Shown one piece after another: positions 9,612-20,760 of a stretch of 64,000 bases of DNA (position 1 is the first letter of the stretch; every line of letters begins with the position of its first letter). The notes under the pieces were generated by a model. It ran no database searches, was not told the DNA's origin, and worked only from the letters and a program-made list of their open reading frames with translations. Origin of the DNA: Caprimulgus europaeus (lineage: Eukaryota > Chordata > Aves > Caprimulgiformes > Caprimulgidae); the NCBI GenBank assembly GCA_907165065.1, contig OU015528.1:29472515-29536514 (forward strand). Reading direction: 5' to 3'. Made by a program: the position numbers and the translations under genes.

Positions 9612-12600
9612 GTAGTAATGATCATATGAGTATAGGGACTATTTAGATTTTACTTCCTCCTATTTGTTAGAAGGTCTAACAAATTTTAAAGTAGAGACAG
9701 GTAGAAGGAGATTCCAAAGAAGAACTACTTTTACAGTATAGTATACAAAACAGGGAACTGAAAGTACTTGACTTCTTCAGTAAACACCAAGAAAGGCTTA
9801 CTATTTGTTAATAAATCAGTCAAATAAATATCAGGCAGTGGAAACAACTAGTTAAACTAAAGTAGTAGCACAAGAGTAGGTGAAACTGTCAACGAGTAAA
9901 CAGAGATCGAAAATCATAAGGAGAACAACACAGAAAAATAAGATCATGAAACAGTTTTCTAAATAGGAACCAGAACATCTTTATTTGTTTTGAAGACATC
10001 ATTCATTTGGTGCTTGATAAATGTTACATAAGGTGGATACCAGCAATTGACCTGAAGACTGAGAAATTGAGCCTTCACCAAGGTTCCAAAGAACCAGAAA
10101 CCTGCAAATTCCAGCAACATTTTTGTCTTCTTTATAAACAGAAGTTTTTAAGAGCTTTCATTAAATAAGTGATCCATTTTCAATGTTTCAACCACAAGTC
10201 CTACCATATTTGTGTTGCTTCCGTCTTCTAGTAATTTCTCCTCTGTAATATTTTTTTCAGCATAGGTAATATGTACCCAACCACAAAATAAAATAGATGT
10301 TATTTCATTCTGATAGAAGTCTGTAGGCAATTTCTATGTAATACTATTAAAAGTAGTATAAGATTTTCTGTTTAAAAAGTTATACCTTTTTAAAGCTATA
10401 TAAGTTCATATGAATACTCTTCAAATTAATAGTTGTTATACAAGCTACTTAGAATGTATCTAGGATGCTGAATATTTATGAACCTAGCCCCTCAACATTC
10501 ATAGCAATAGTTTAAATTAATTTCACCGTATTTACAAGATCAGATTAAATAATTTTATAACTATTTATAACTATAACTTTAGGAAAAAAGCACTTCCTCA
10601 TCATGTGTGTAGTTTTCAATACACCATAAATAGTTGCTACTTCTTTAAAACTATCGTGTTACATTAGCTAAAAAAAGGAGATGCAAGTGCTTATTTGAAA
10701 GATGTCTTTATTTATAGACTTCATTTTTTTTACATGTAGGAATGTATGTTGTGCCTCTGAAGCTGAACTGCACCAAATAATGACCTATTTTTTTTCTGCT
10801 GAGAATATAATGATTACATTTAATGATATGAATATGAATCTGAAAAAGCCTCATTTCAAAAGAGCTGTTTTATGAACAGTATCCAACTAATAATCAGATA
10901 CACATAGTGTAATGAAATAACATCTAATCAATACAAATCAAGTATATATAGGCCATCAAGAAATATGACAGGAAAGTTGTTCGAAAAGCACCCTAACTTG
11001 ACAGAAAGGCTCTATTAGTTTCCACATAAATATAATGCTGGGTCATTAAGCCATCTTATTAGAGACATAAAAGCAGTGCATGTAAAATAATATGGACTAA
11101 GCTAGTCTGGTTTGCAACTTCACAAGTTTTCTGTAGAACTGCAGTCAAATCTGATTTAAAAAAAAAAAAAAAAAAATGTAGTAAGGTTAACCAGAAAATA
11201 TAAATCTAATTTTAAATTCTTTTATTCAGTCCCAGAAACTGCCGAGTGTGATGTGTCTAATATTGTTAGCCCTATTATATATTGAAATACATAAATGCAA
11301 ATGAACTGACTAGTCATGAATTGCAAAACAGCCAGTAATATAAAGCTAAGGCTTCCTATGAGAATCTTGTTCCTTGGAATGTTATTCAGAGTATATGGTA
11401 TTTACATATCAATTTTACCTTGAAAAGGAGGGCTTTAAATTCATAATCCTGGAGCTACTCATATACACAGCATTGGTACACGTTTTCCTAAAGTTTTTGA
11501 TGCTTCTAACAGCCAGAGCATTGAAGTAACTGAAAGTGTTGCAAGACAAAAAATCTGATGGTAGAATTCCTGATTGGAATATCAAGACACTAAGAGATTA
11601 AATGTACTCCCAAAGCCACACAGTAAGTCTTTTGCTCTTTATTGAATTTCAGTAGGATTCTACTTCCCTGAAAATCATTGTGCCATCCTTCCTCTTGATT
11701 TAAAAGTTGATTCTGAAGCTAAATATCAGACACAGCTACAGAGCCTCTAGCGAAAAAAGTGGAAGCAGGGGGAGGGTACACACAAGGCTGAAGGAGTTTA
11801 GCTGGAATTTATAGTATCTGAAAACAATCAAGATGAGAAAGACTTCAAGAAATTCTGAAAAAATTATCATAAAAACACCATGTGTCTTTTTGGAGGGACC
11901 CCACAAGTCAAGTGTTCATTAGTGACAGAGTTTCTCAGATCAACACCTGCTCAGACAAAACAGCTTCTGGAGCCACAGCCAAGCCCTGTCCCCTCTGGTA
12001 TGGCAGTGTCCAGCAAGCCCTGCATCCTAGACACATGCCACCCTCTCAGGCCAGCAGCCCTACTCCTTCTCTCAACTGCAATTTGATTTTCTGTCCACTC
12101 CTTCTCCCATCACCTGAGTGTGCACACAACAGAGCATCCCAGAACAGTGTGCACAGCCTTTATTCATCAATCTTACATTCAGAAGTTCCTGATCTCAGGG
12201 TAGGGGAGCAAGAAAATGCAAATATTCACCAGATGTACAAATGTGAAGTCAGCACTCTAAAAATTTAGTAGCCTTAATAAATAACTGTAGAAATTAGTCA
12301 AAACCAGACAAAAAAATTCCAGGATTCAGTTTGATATTCTGGGTTACACAGGTGTTCACTTACGCTGTTTACAGTGTCTATAAGGACAGCATAGCTTTAG
12401 ATATCTACACATAATTTCTGCATCAAAGCACTCCCCTTGGGCAGTGCTCAAAAGGAAATAAAAATACCTTGTTTATTCTTACTCTATGGCTCTCAGGTGG
12501 TTTTTGCTTGTCAAAAGGTTTCACTTTTCTCTATATCTTCTGCTGGCTAACACTCTCCACTCTTCTTTCTTGCTTTTGTCATATTCCTTTTTCTAACCCC

Positions 12601-14642
12601 CCAAAACGTGTACTTTTCCACTGTCACAATTTCATAGCCCATCTGCATCTTAAAATCTTTGTCAGAGATTTAGATTTTGGCATTGCTGTAGTAGTGCTGG
12701 TGAACTCTTCTAGCTATTTAAAAGGAAATAAGTATTTACAGTTTGGAAAAAAACCCAAGTTTTCAAGGGTGTCTCAGAAAGATACAGATGTCTCTAAGTA
12801 ACAAATAAAGAATGTCAAATAAACAGTCAAGAAAGAAAAAAGCAGCAAACACATTGGAATATCAACTATTTTAAGCTTGTTTCAGAAATGAAAGCATCAT
12901 GTGTGAAATAATTCTTTGAGGTCTGATGTCAGCCAAATATGGATTAACTGATCAAGCAGTTGCTCCATGATAGTGGTACTACAATCTCCTGTTGTACTGC
13001 AGATATTTGAATGACCTTAAATGACCTTAATGAAATTCTGTGGTTTGGGCCCTGATATAGTTTTGACCTAAACAGACAGCAGTGCTTTTTAAGTTTCATA
13101 TTTGGAGCCCAGCTCCTTGAAGACAGATAAAAATAAACGTCAGATATCCTAATATTGAACATCTAATTAGCTTTGGGAAAACAGATTTCTTTTAATACCT
13201 ATTTTGAAGTTGCTGTGAGTTTATATACGTGCTCAGATTTGTGTGCTCTAAAAAGTTACTGTACAGCAGCTAAGGTAGACTAATTAGAGGGATACACACT
13301 CTTACCCAGTGGCAAATAAAAATTAGTTTTACCTGGAGAGAAAGTTATTTTGTAATAGATACTTATTCACTTTTCCACTATCAGTTGTTTCCTTTGATTT
13401 TAATTTAAAACCCCTAATTTTTCAAGTCATACAACTACTTTCTTTTATCGTCTCTCCACCTTTAAGCCCCTTACAGTAGATCTTGATTTATCATTTGAAT
13501 TAAAAACAGAGACAAGGAAAACTCAATTCTAGCTATTTCTTCCATATTATTCTCTTCATCATTCCTACATCCATCCCTATACCTCACTGCTAACAGGATT
13601 TGGGTCAATTTTGGACGTACAGAACTGAACAATATCAGCTGGAAGTTCCTATTCTATATAATTTTGGCTTCTTTGAAGGCACATTGTAAACATGGATGTA
13701 GATCCTTGTTGTTTCTTGAGGAAAATGCCTATTTTTATTCCTCATATTTTAAAACCGGTGATGGGAACATCATTGAGACAGATGGCCATGGGAAAACAAA
13801 GAAACATAAAGAATATCAGGACATTTTAAATAGAATCTTCCAAGAAGGCCTGTAGAAATCCTTTTGCTAGTGTCAGTGGCCAGCATGCACAACCACATTG
13901 GTGAGTACCTTGATGTTGGTCTAATAGAAGTATGTGTTCACATCGCTGAGATGTGGCTGGGTGCTCAGACAGGACATGTCTTAACCATTGAATTAATAAT
14001 AGATTATCAACACTTTGATGAATGTGTAATAAGTGAACTGACAATGCAATCATACATTTTCACAGACCTCAAGTTCTGCAAGAACTGCTTTCTAGAAATG
14101 CTCCTTGTTCTAAAGTAAGAATACTGATTGTCAAAGTGTGTGTTTTACAGTGAACCTTGTATTAATGTTTTTTTCTTTTCTTTTTTTTTGCTTACACTTA
14201 CAAGTTTTTTCTGCATATTAACTTTGAAGGATATTTACCTGTGACATATATAAATTCAGAAAAAAAAACCTGTTTAGTGATAACAACTATGGTATTCTTT
14301 GCACATAGTATAAAAAAAGGCAGAAACAAGCTTTATTAAACAGTCTTGGATGTTTTCCCAATGATACTTCATGCTGCAGCCCAACACATAGGCATTAGAC
14401 CATTATATCATGGGTAAGAAATGAGAATATTTTAGGTCTGTTGAACACTGTGAATATTTCACAGCTGATTAGATTAAACTACTGAAACGCAGGTGGTTTT
14501 GTACGCTGAGAAAACCCAGTGTTCAGTGTTCCTCAAATGTGCAGAATGCTCATCTAGTGAATAAAATGAACCACACCAGTTAACACATGGCTAATATGTG
14601 CTATCATTATGTTTATGTATGCTGATTGTTTATAAAAGAATG
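9612..14642. other. AT-rich sequence without recognised genes
   Basis: About 5 kb with no recognised transposon or gene. A locally GC-richer patch at about 11880-12190 has several overlapping open frames but no recognisable domain, and carries an AATAAA on the minus strand near 12155. A 20-bp poly-A lies at 11158-11177. A 10-bp exact tandem duplication lies at 13011-13030. Open frames at 12469-12801 and 13864-14118 are unrecognised. Confidence 0.5.
13011..13030. repeat. 10-bp perfect tandem duplication
   Basis: ATGACCTTAA occurs twice without mismatch. It contains the TGACCTT half-site of orphan nuclear receptors, but nothing else supports a regulatory role. Confidence 0.85.
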
Positions 14643-14926
14643 CTTTTCTTTTTTTTTTTTTCTTTTCTTTTCTTTTCTTTTCTTTTCTTTTCTTTTCTTT
14701 TCTTTTCTTTTCTTTTCTTTTCTTTTCTTTCTTTTCTTTTCTTTTCTTTTCTTTTCTTTTCTTTTCTTTTCTTTTCTTTTCTTTTCTTTTCTTTTCTTTT
14801 CTTTTCTTTTCTTTTCTTTTCTTTTCTTTTCTTTTCTTTTCTTTTCTTTTCTTTTCTTTTCTTTTCTTTTCTTTTCTTTTCTTTTCTTTTCTTTTCTTTT
14901 CTTTTCTTTTTTTCTTTTCTTTTCTT
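14643..14926. repeat. (TTTTC)n pentanucleotide microsatellite, ~284 bp
   Basis: About 55 near-perfect TTTTC units, with a T-run at the start, one phase slip near 14729 (CTTTCTTTT) and another near 14911. One strand is pure pyrimidine and the other pure purine, a composition known to favour triplex (H-DNA) and high polymorphism. Long apparent open frames on both strands (poly Phe-Ser-Leu, poly Lys-Glu-Arg) are translations of this array and not genes. Confidence 0.98.
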
Positions 14927-17734
14927 GAAACATTTTTTTTTAAATAGCTTGGGTAGGCAGCTTTTAATTATGAGACCGCTGTACTACACATACAAACAAA
15001 GAAAATATGTAACTAGTAGCAACAGTGATGGTGTGGAAATAAGGAATATATTTAAGGAATAAGCTGAGTAAATCAGCATAAATTTTTCACAGTCAATTCA
15101 CAGAACTATCAGTAAAAAAGCAATCTCTCCATATCTCTTTGGAGCAAACATAAATCTTTAAGAAAACAATCTACAGATAAACATGCTCTTTTAGGTTTCA
15201 GCTTTTACCAAGATAGTCCTACAATGCTGACCAAGTGGTCAGCAATATGACAGACTTAGACTTCTGTTTTCGTCTGGTACTTTGAGATGTTAGGATAGCT
15301 TTTCATAGTCTGATGCACAGAAATAATAGAAATAGTTCTAATTGTAGTAGTTTTGATCTCCATTGTAAAATCACCTTCTTCTAGAAGAAGATTCTGTAGT
15401 CATAAATCTAAGACCAAAGGAGCCAGAAGGAAAGGTAGTAAAATTGATTCTGAGAGTAAAAGAACCAGGTTTCTACATCCTATTAGGGGGAATATGCAAA
15501 TATTTTGGATGATCATCGAGTGATGAAAAAATGGCAATCACAAAAAAGACATTCCTTGGAAAGTAAGTACCAGTAGTTAAGCACTCAGCTGGCCTTCAGG
15601 ACAAGAAAGCAGAAAGTTAAGCAGTACAGAAGATTCAGTGGGTAGAAGTGCTGTCAATGTCAGTGTTAGTTTCCTGCCATTCTGGATTTAGGTAGCCTCA
15701 GGATCCTTTGGTTTCTCTTATGAGCCAACTCTTAGTGATTTCTGCTTCGCAAAAAGGACTTTTGGAGTTCATTTTTTCACTTTTTTTTTAATTTATTTTT
15801 CCATAAAATTGACCTTTTGAGGTTGACAACAAATCAATTTCCTTTAAAAAAAAAAATCAGACTTAAAAATATTTGGATTCTTCCCATTGTGCCCTTACAC
15901 CTGTTCCCATACCTGAATAATATATCTGCAAACCTTACACACTTAAACATATTAACTAGTCTCATTTAGGTATTTGTAAAACAGATATTTGTTAGTATAA
16001 AGATTGCAGGATAAGAATTTATAGTGTATAAGTAATATTAAAAGTAAAAGAAACAAAGACTACCACACCCATTTTCCAATCAGAGAGAGTGAAGACAACA
16101 CTACCACAAAGTTTTTATTATGTAAGTTTATTTCTATTTAGACTTAAATTTTTCTCATCATTAAAATAAAGGTAAATTAATGCTTTGTTGAAAAATCTGG
16201 TGAACATCACGGCTCTGAAAGACAGGTAAGAAGACAGATAAAACCATATATTTCTTTAAAAAATGATTTAATATTCTATAGGAGTAAAAACTATTTTAGG
16301 CTCAGACGTCCTCTGTATTGCTTCAGGTGTTATAAAAGCTTATAAAAATTCATAATGGATCAGTATCTTTATTGTGGTTCATTATAGATGTGTTACTTAA
16401 GTTTTTATAAGTATTAAACCAGATCTATTTATATATCTGGAAAATGTTGCTTCATATAATTAAGATAAATATTTCACAAGGGAAATTTTATTATTGCTTG
16501 TTTCACCCACAAATTCCTAAACAGTATTCATTACAATGCTGAGTTATCATATCCAGTAATACTTCCCAAAAATTATTTTGGGGTGCAAAAGGCTAATATA
16601 TTATGTAAATAATTATTTTGGACATTTTTAAGCATTGTTACTAAATGGCATGGAAGCCCAAATCACTTTTCTATAACATAAGTCAGTGCCCAAAAGGCAG
16701 GACTAAGTAATGTTCCTGCCTTATTTCTGATAATGCTCAGAGCCACTTGCAGTACATTGACTTCTCTTTCATCAGTTCAGTATCAGTCTTGAACTACAGG
16801 CCACAGTTCAAATTGTTTTATTTTTGACTGAGTCATTGAAGAAGATATTAAATAATTGATCACAGTACTTGGACCTCATTGAGTTTAGATATTATTCTCA
16901 GTGTTTGCATTAACGCTAAACATTGCATTTAACTTTAATTCCTGCAGTGGCCTTTTTTTGTACATGATCTGTATCCCTGTGCTTCTGACACTTAGAGATT
17001 TATTTTCATTTTTAATTTTTAATAAAAAAATGATGTAGCTCTTAATATTCACAGAAGACCATGATTTAAACCCAAAATAAAAATCTTTGTGTAAATTTTT
17101 GATCTAGGGAAAAAAAAAAAGCCACAACAGTATTAATAGATATAGTTGTAGTAAGACAATAGGTATAGAGAAATAATGGGGGCAGGGATTTGTATCTTTA
17201 CGCACTATGTATTAGACATTACATTGTGCTAGGAATTGATAGGCTTGGTGGGGTCCACTGAGTCTCTTTTTTCTTAACTACTGAATAAAGTTTTACCAAA
17301 AACATAATGTTGATATCATCAACATGTTTACTTTGTGAATTTTGTTTAAACATTTTACAGATAGAGATGTGAATTTACTGATTGAAAAAAAAAAAAGAAA
17401 AAAAGAAAAAAGAAAAAGAAAAGAAAATAAGAAAAAGAAAAAATCATTATGAAGTAAAAAAAATCAACATTATTCTGATATTGAAATGTTTCATAATTTA
17501 ATGTTTTTGGCACCAGACCAAAAGCTAGAAATTTCTTCTCATGACATGATAACCAGTTTTATAAGCAGCTTTTCTAACAGGACATGGAGATACTCTCGGA
17601 TATATGTAGGTATATGCTTTTTGAGACTGGCACAGGTTTTATGAATAGACTAATCATAATAAAATTGAAATTTAATAAAAGTAAAAGTGATTGACAGTGC
17701 ATGGTCAGCATTATATATAAGAAGAAATAGGAGG
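14927..17734. other. AT-rich sequence without recognised genes
   Basis: No recognised gene or transposon. It contains a 60-bp purine-only run (17384-17443) and several poly-A and poly-T runs. Confidence 0.55.
17384..17443. repeat. Purine-only A/G low-complexity run
   Basis: About 60 bp of A with scattered single G (GAAAAA/GAAAA units) and a single T near 17429. Simple low-complexity sequence. Confidence 0.9.
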
Positions 17735-18045
17735 AACACAGTGGCAATGATGGCGGGTCCCACAGCCGAGTGTGTGTGCGCAGGAAAGGGCAGGTCCTCT
17801 GGGCTGAGGAAACCCATGGACAGGACACAGAGTGCCCTCAGGAGCAGGCGGTCTTGCAAGAGGGGCCAACACCACAGGGCCGTTGCTGGGGCAACCGTGG
17901 GTGATTTGAATGGCTCCTCGGGAGAGTGAGTGGCCAGGAGAGAGGTGAACAGAACAGGAAAACAGGGTGCGGGATGACAGCACAGTGAGCAGGTGTCCTG
18001 CTTGTAGCTCCACAGCACAGGAAAGTGCTCTAGCTCTCTGCCAAA

Positions 18046-18250
18046 ATGGTAGGCACGTGCCTCAGAACTGAAGCCAGTGTTCCTGCAGAGAAAGCCCAGG
18101 AGATGTCTGACAAATCCAACTAGATGGAACTGGTAAAGCTGGAGGCTTCAGTACAGGCGGTAAGTTGTAGTGAGTGCCCAGACCCTTCTCCTGGTGAAAA
18201 GGAAAGTACCTGAGCAAGATGTGCACAGGTTGGCGACCTGTTACATGAGA
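18046..18250 (+). pseudogene. CR1 ORF1 N-terminal fragment with zinc-finger (PHD-like) cysteines
   Basis: In one continuous frame from ATG 18046 the sequence reads MVGTCLRTEASVPAEKAQEM..., a stop at 18121-18123, then MELVKLEASVQAVSCSECPD, GEKEST, a second stop, and ARCAQVGDLL. CR1 ORF1 is known to carry an N-terminal PHD-like zinc finger (Cys pairs) and a C-terminal esterase. Here the first pair is CSEC. The second pair should be C-A-R-C, and the second stop (TGA) occupies the position of its first Cys, consistent with a TGC/TGT to TGA change. The domain name is from family knowledge. The Cys spacing is seen directly. The frame ends at the deletion junction. Confidence 0.75.
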
Positions 18251-18254
18251 TGGC

Positions 18255-19260
18255 CAAGCAATAGGTGTTGTCTACCTCAACTTCACCAAAGCTTTTGACA
18301 CTGTCTCCCATAACATCCTCATAGGTAAGCTTAGGAAGTGTGGGTTAGATGAGGGGACAGTGAGGTGGGTGAAGAACTGGGTTGATGGCAGAGCTCAGAG
18401 GGTTTCAATCAGCAATGCAGAGTCTATTTGAAGGCCTGTGGTTAGTGGTGTGACTTGGATGAAGGGTCTGAGTGTACCCTCAGCAAGTTTGTTGATGACA
18501 CTAAACTGGGAGGAATGGCTGATACACCAAAAGACTGTACTGCTGTTCAGAGAGATCTGTAAAGGCTGGAGAGTTGGGTGGAGAAGAACCTGATGAAGTT
18601 CAATAAGGGCAGATGTAGGGTCCTGCACCTCCACTACCACCGCAAGCACCACTACAGGTTGGGGGCTGAGCTGCTGGAAAGCAGCCCTGCGGAGAAGGAC
18701 CTGGGAGTACTGGTGGACAACCATGAGCCAGCAACGTACCCTTTTGGCCAAGAAGGCAAATGGTATCCTGGAGTGCGTTATGAAGAGTGTGAACAACAGG
18801 TTGGTGGAGGTGATCCTCCTTCTCTACTCTGCCCCGGTGAGGCTGCCTCTGGAGTACTGTGTCCAGTTCTGGGCTTCCCAGCTCACAAGAGATAGGGGAC
18901 TTCTGAAAAGAGTCCAGTGGAGGGCTACAAAAGATCATTAAGGGGCTGGAGCATCATCCTTACAAGGAAAGACTGAGAAAGTTGAGTCTGTTTAGCCTAG
19001 AGAAGACTAAGAAGAGACTTTATTAATGATTATAAATATCTAAAGTGTGGGTGTCAAGAGGATGGGGCCAGACTTTTTTCAGTGCTAGCCAGCAATAGGA
19101 CAAGGGGCAATGGGCAGAAGCTGGAACACAGGAGCTTCCACTTAAACATGAGGAAAAACTTTACTGTGCAGGTGATAGAACATTGGAACAGGCTGCTCGG
19201 AGAGGTTGTGAAGTCTCCTTCTCTGGAGATATTCATAACCCTTCTGCATGCAGTCATGTG
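18255..19260 (+). pseudogene. CR1 ORF2 RT and C-terminal region, decayed
   Basis: Begins at RT motif A (VVYLNFTKAFDTVSHN) and continues through GLDEGTVRWVKNWVDGRAQR, then loses the primer-grip block and resumes at [11 protein letters not shown], followed by KGRCRVLHL, LLESSPAEKDLGVLVDN, MSQQRTLLAKKANGILECV, the [11 protein letters not shown] block and the C-terminal [20 protein letters not shown] block. Several frame changes separate these blocks. Motif A keeps one of the usual acidic positions only in KAFD, and the YLDF Asp is Asn. It is not functional. Confidence 0.85.
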
Positions 19261-19357
19261 CAACTTGCTTTAAGTGAACATGCTTTGGTAGGGTAGTTGG
19301 ACTAGATGATCTCCAGAGGTCCCTTTCAACCCCTACCATTCTGTGATTCTGTGAAAT

Positions 19358-20095
19358 AGTCCCTGCCACAGTCCCTTGCAACCTGACTCATTGTTTTCCT
19401 ATCATATTAGGACACAAGGATCTTTTATTGCTCAAACTCCCACTTAAATCTAGACTGTCTATGCTCTGGCTTGCACATCGATCAAATTATAGGCAAATAC
19501 CAGTTGTTTGGGTTTTGAGTTTGGGTTTTTTTTTTTTTTCAGTTCTACTGAGCTACAAGTAAATAAATTCAGTCATGAGCTTAAAAATGGTTTGAGCTCA
19601 AGTCTCTGTCTTGTCTCTGCCTTGTTGGGCTCTTGTCTACCTTTCAAGAGAATGAAAGTCAATTGACTGTTTATCATATTTCATCTACTGTGGCTATAGC
19701 AAAAGGTTGGTTAAAGGTCACAGGTTTCTGCTAGCAGCTGTGCTAACTAGGCCTAGCAGCTATACCTTCTCATTGAGAATAAACTTCACTGATCGCAGTA
19801 GCATAAGCTGGAAAATGGTAGCTTTGTATGTCCAGTCATATTAAGCACAATTTTTATAGAATGGTTTCCCTTGGTTTCTCACAGAAGCTATGAAAAGCAT
19901 GTGAGATCAGAATAATGTACAATAGCATCCAGACCCAGAAAAAAAAGGGGTAATATTTGAAGGCATTGACATCAAGCCAACAGCCTAAATAGGAGTCCAT
20001 AAAGCAGTTCTGATCCTTAGTTAGTGGTCCCTCTCATTTTCAGCACATCGCAGGAGACAATATGACTCTACCTCAGCCTTGCAGGTGAAATCACA
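19358..20095. other. Spacer between CR1 elements
   Basis: No gene or repeat family recognised apart from short T-runs (about 19527-19540). Confidence 0.5.
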
Positions 20096-20328
20096 CACAG
20101 AATCACAGAATGTCAGGGATTGGAAGGGACCTTGAAAGATCATCTAGTCCAATGCCCCTGCCGGAGCAGGAACACCTACATGCGATCACACAGGAAGGCT
20201 TCCAGGTGGGTCTTGAATGTCTCCAGAGAAGGAGACTCCACAACTTCCCTGGGCAGCCTGTTCCAGTGCTCTGTCACCCTCACCGTAAAGAAGTTTCTTT
20301 TTAAGTTTAAGCGGTACCTCCTGTGTTC
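20096..20328 (-). mobile_element. CR1 3' end, minus strand
   Basis: Starts at the plus-strand CACAGAATCACAGAATGTCA, the reverse of a CR1 octamer end, and carries the typical 3' UTR (GGGATTGGAAGGGACCTTGA, GATCATCTAGTCCAA, CTCCAGAGAAGGAGACTCCA). It breaks abruptly at about 20328 after CTCCTGTGTTC. This 3' end differs from the GGTTTGGGCTGGAAG type at 1188 and 23518 but closely matches the fragment at 34994-35155, so it belongs to another CR1 subfamily. Confidence 0.92.
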
Positions 20329-20683
20329 AGGGAGATCTTATGGTGGCCTTCCAGTACCTGATGGGGGCCTACAAGAAAGCTGGGGAGGGACTTTTTTAAA
20401 CGCAGTTAATGACAGAACAAGGGGAAATGGCTCTAAACTGAAAAAGTGTAGGTTTAGATTAGATATTAGGAAGACATTTTTTACTGTGAGGGTGATCAGA
20501 CACTGAAACAGGTGACCCAAGGAAGTTGTAGATGCCCCCTCCCTGGAAATGTTCAAGGCCATGTTGGATGGTGCTTTGAGCAACCTGGTCTAGCAGAAGG
20601 TGTCCATGCTCATGGCAGGGGGGTTGGAAGTAGACGAACTTTAAGGTTCCTTTCCAACTGTAACCATTATATGATTCTATGAT
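20329..20683 (+). mobile_element. CR1 3' part, plus strand, within an oppositely oriented CR1
   Basis: Plus-strand CR1 from the GDLMVAFQYLMGAYKKAG-like block through the C-terminal RLDIRKTFFTVRVIRH block, then the 3' UTR ending in ATTATATGATTCTATGATTT. It sits between two minus-strand CR1 pieces (20096-20328 and 20688-20760), the pattern expected of an insertion into an older CR1. Confidence 0.92.
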
Positions 20684-20687
20684 TTTT

Positions 20688-20760
20688 ATGGCCCTCCTCT
20701 GGACCTGTTCCAACAGGTTCATGTCTTTCTTGTGTTGAGGACCCCAAATATATTTCATCA
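20688..20760 (-). mobile_element. CR1 scrap, minus strand, beyond the inserted element
   Basis: GGCCCTCCTCTGGACCTGTT, then CATGTCTTTCTTGTGTTGAG, the reverse of the ORF2 block coding [13 protein letters not shown]. It has the same orientation as 20096-20328 and lies further 5' in the element, but about 200 bp that should join them are missing. It is either the far side of the disrupted element with a target deletion, or part of a third copy. Confidence 0.8.

Larger units (their letters stand above)
17735..19357 (+). mobile_element. CR1 LINE with retained 5' region and large internal deletion
   Basis: The 3' part is a standard CR1 ending in ACCATTCTGTGATTCTGTG (about 19337-19355). The 5' part (17735-18250) is much more GC-rich than the surroundings and contains a CR1-type 5' UTR followed by the start of ORF1 at ATG 18046. 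Near 18240-18255 the reading jumps from ORF1 straight to RT motif A (GVVYLNFTKAFDTV, about 18257-18300). The rest of ORF1, the endonuclease and the RT fingers are therefore missing, roughly 2.5-3 kb. A second internal loss near 18440 removes the [10 protein letters not shown] block. The DD box is present as FVDD (about 18488-18499). Most CR1 copies are 5'-truncated, so a copy with both ends is uncommon. Confidence 0.88.

Noticed and set aside
12469-12801. 110-codon open frame
   Set aside because: Hydrophobic, Phe/Leu/Cys-rich translation of AT-rich DNA with no recognisable motif.
13864-14118. 84-codon open frame with a varied peptide (starts MLVSVASMHNHIGEYLDVGL)
   Set aside because: No recognised domain, no clear splice signals, and an overlapping minus frame of similar length. 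Openness by chance is likely.
14598-15062. Long Phe/Ser/Leu-rich and Lys/Glu-rich open frames
   Set aside because: They are translations of the (TTTTC)n array on both strands.
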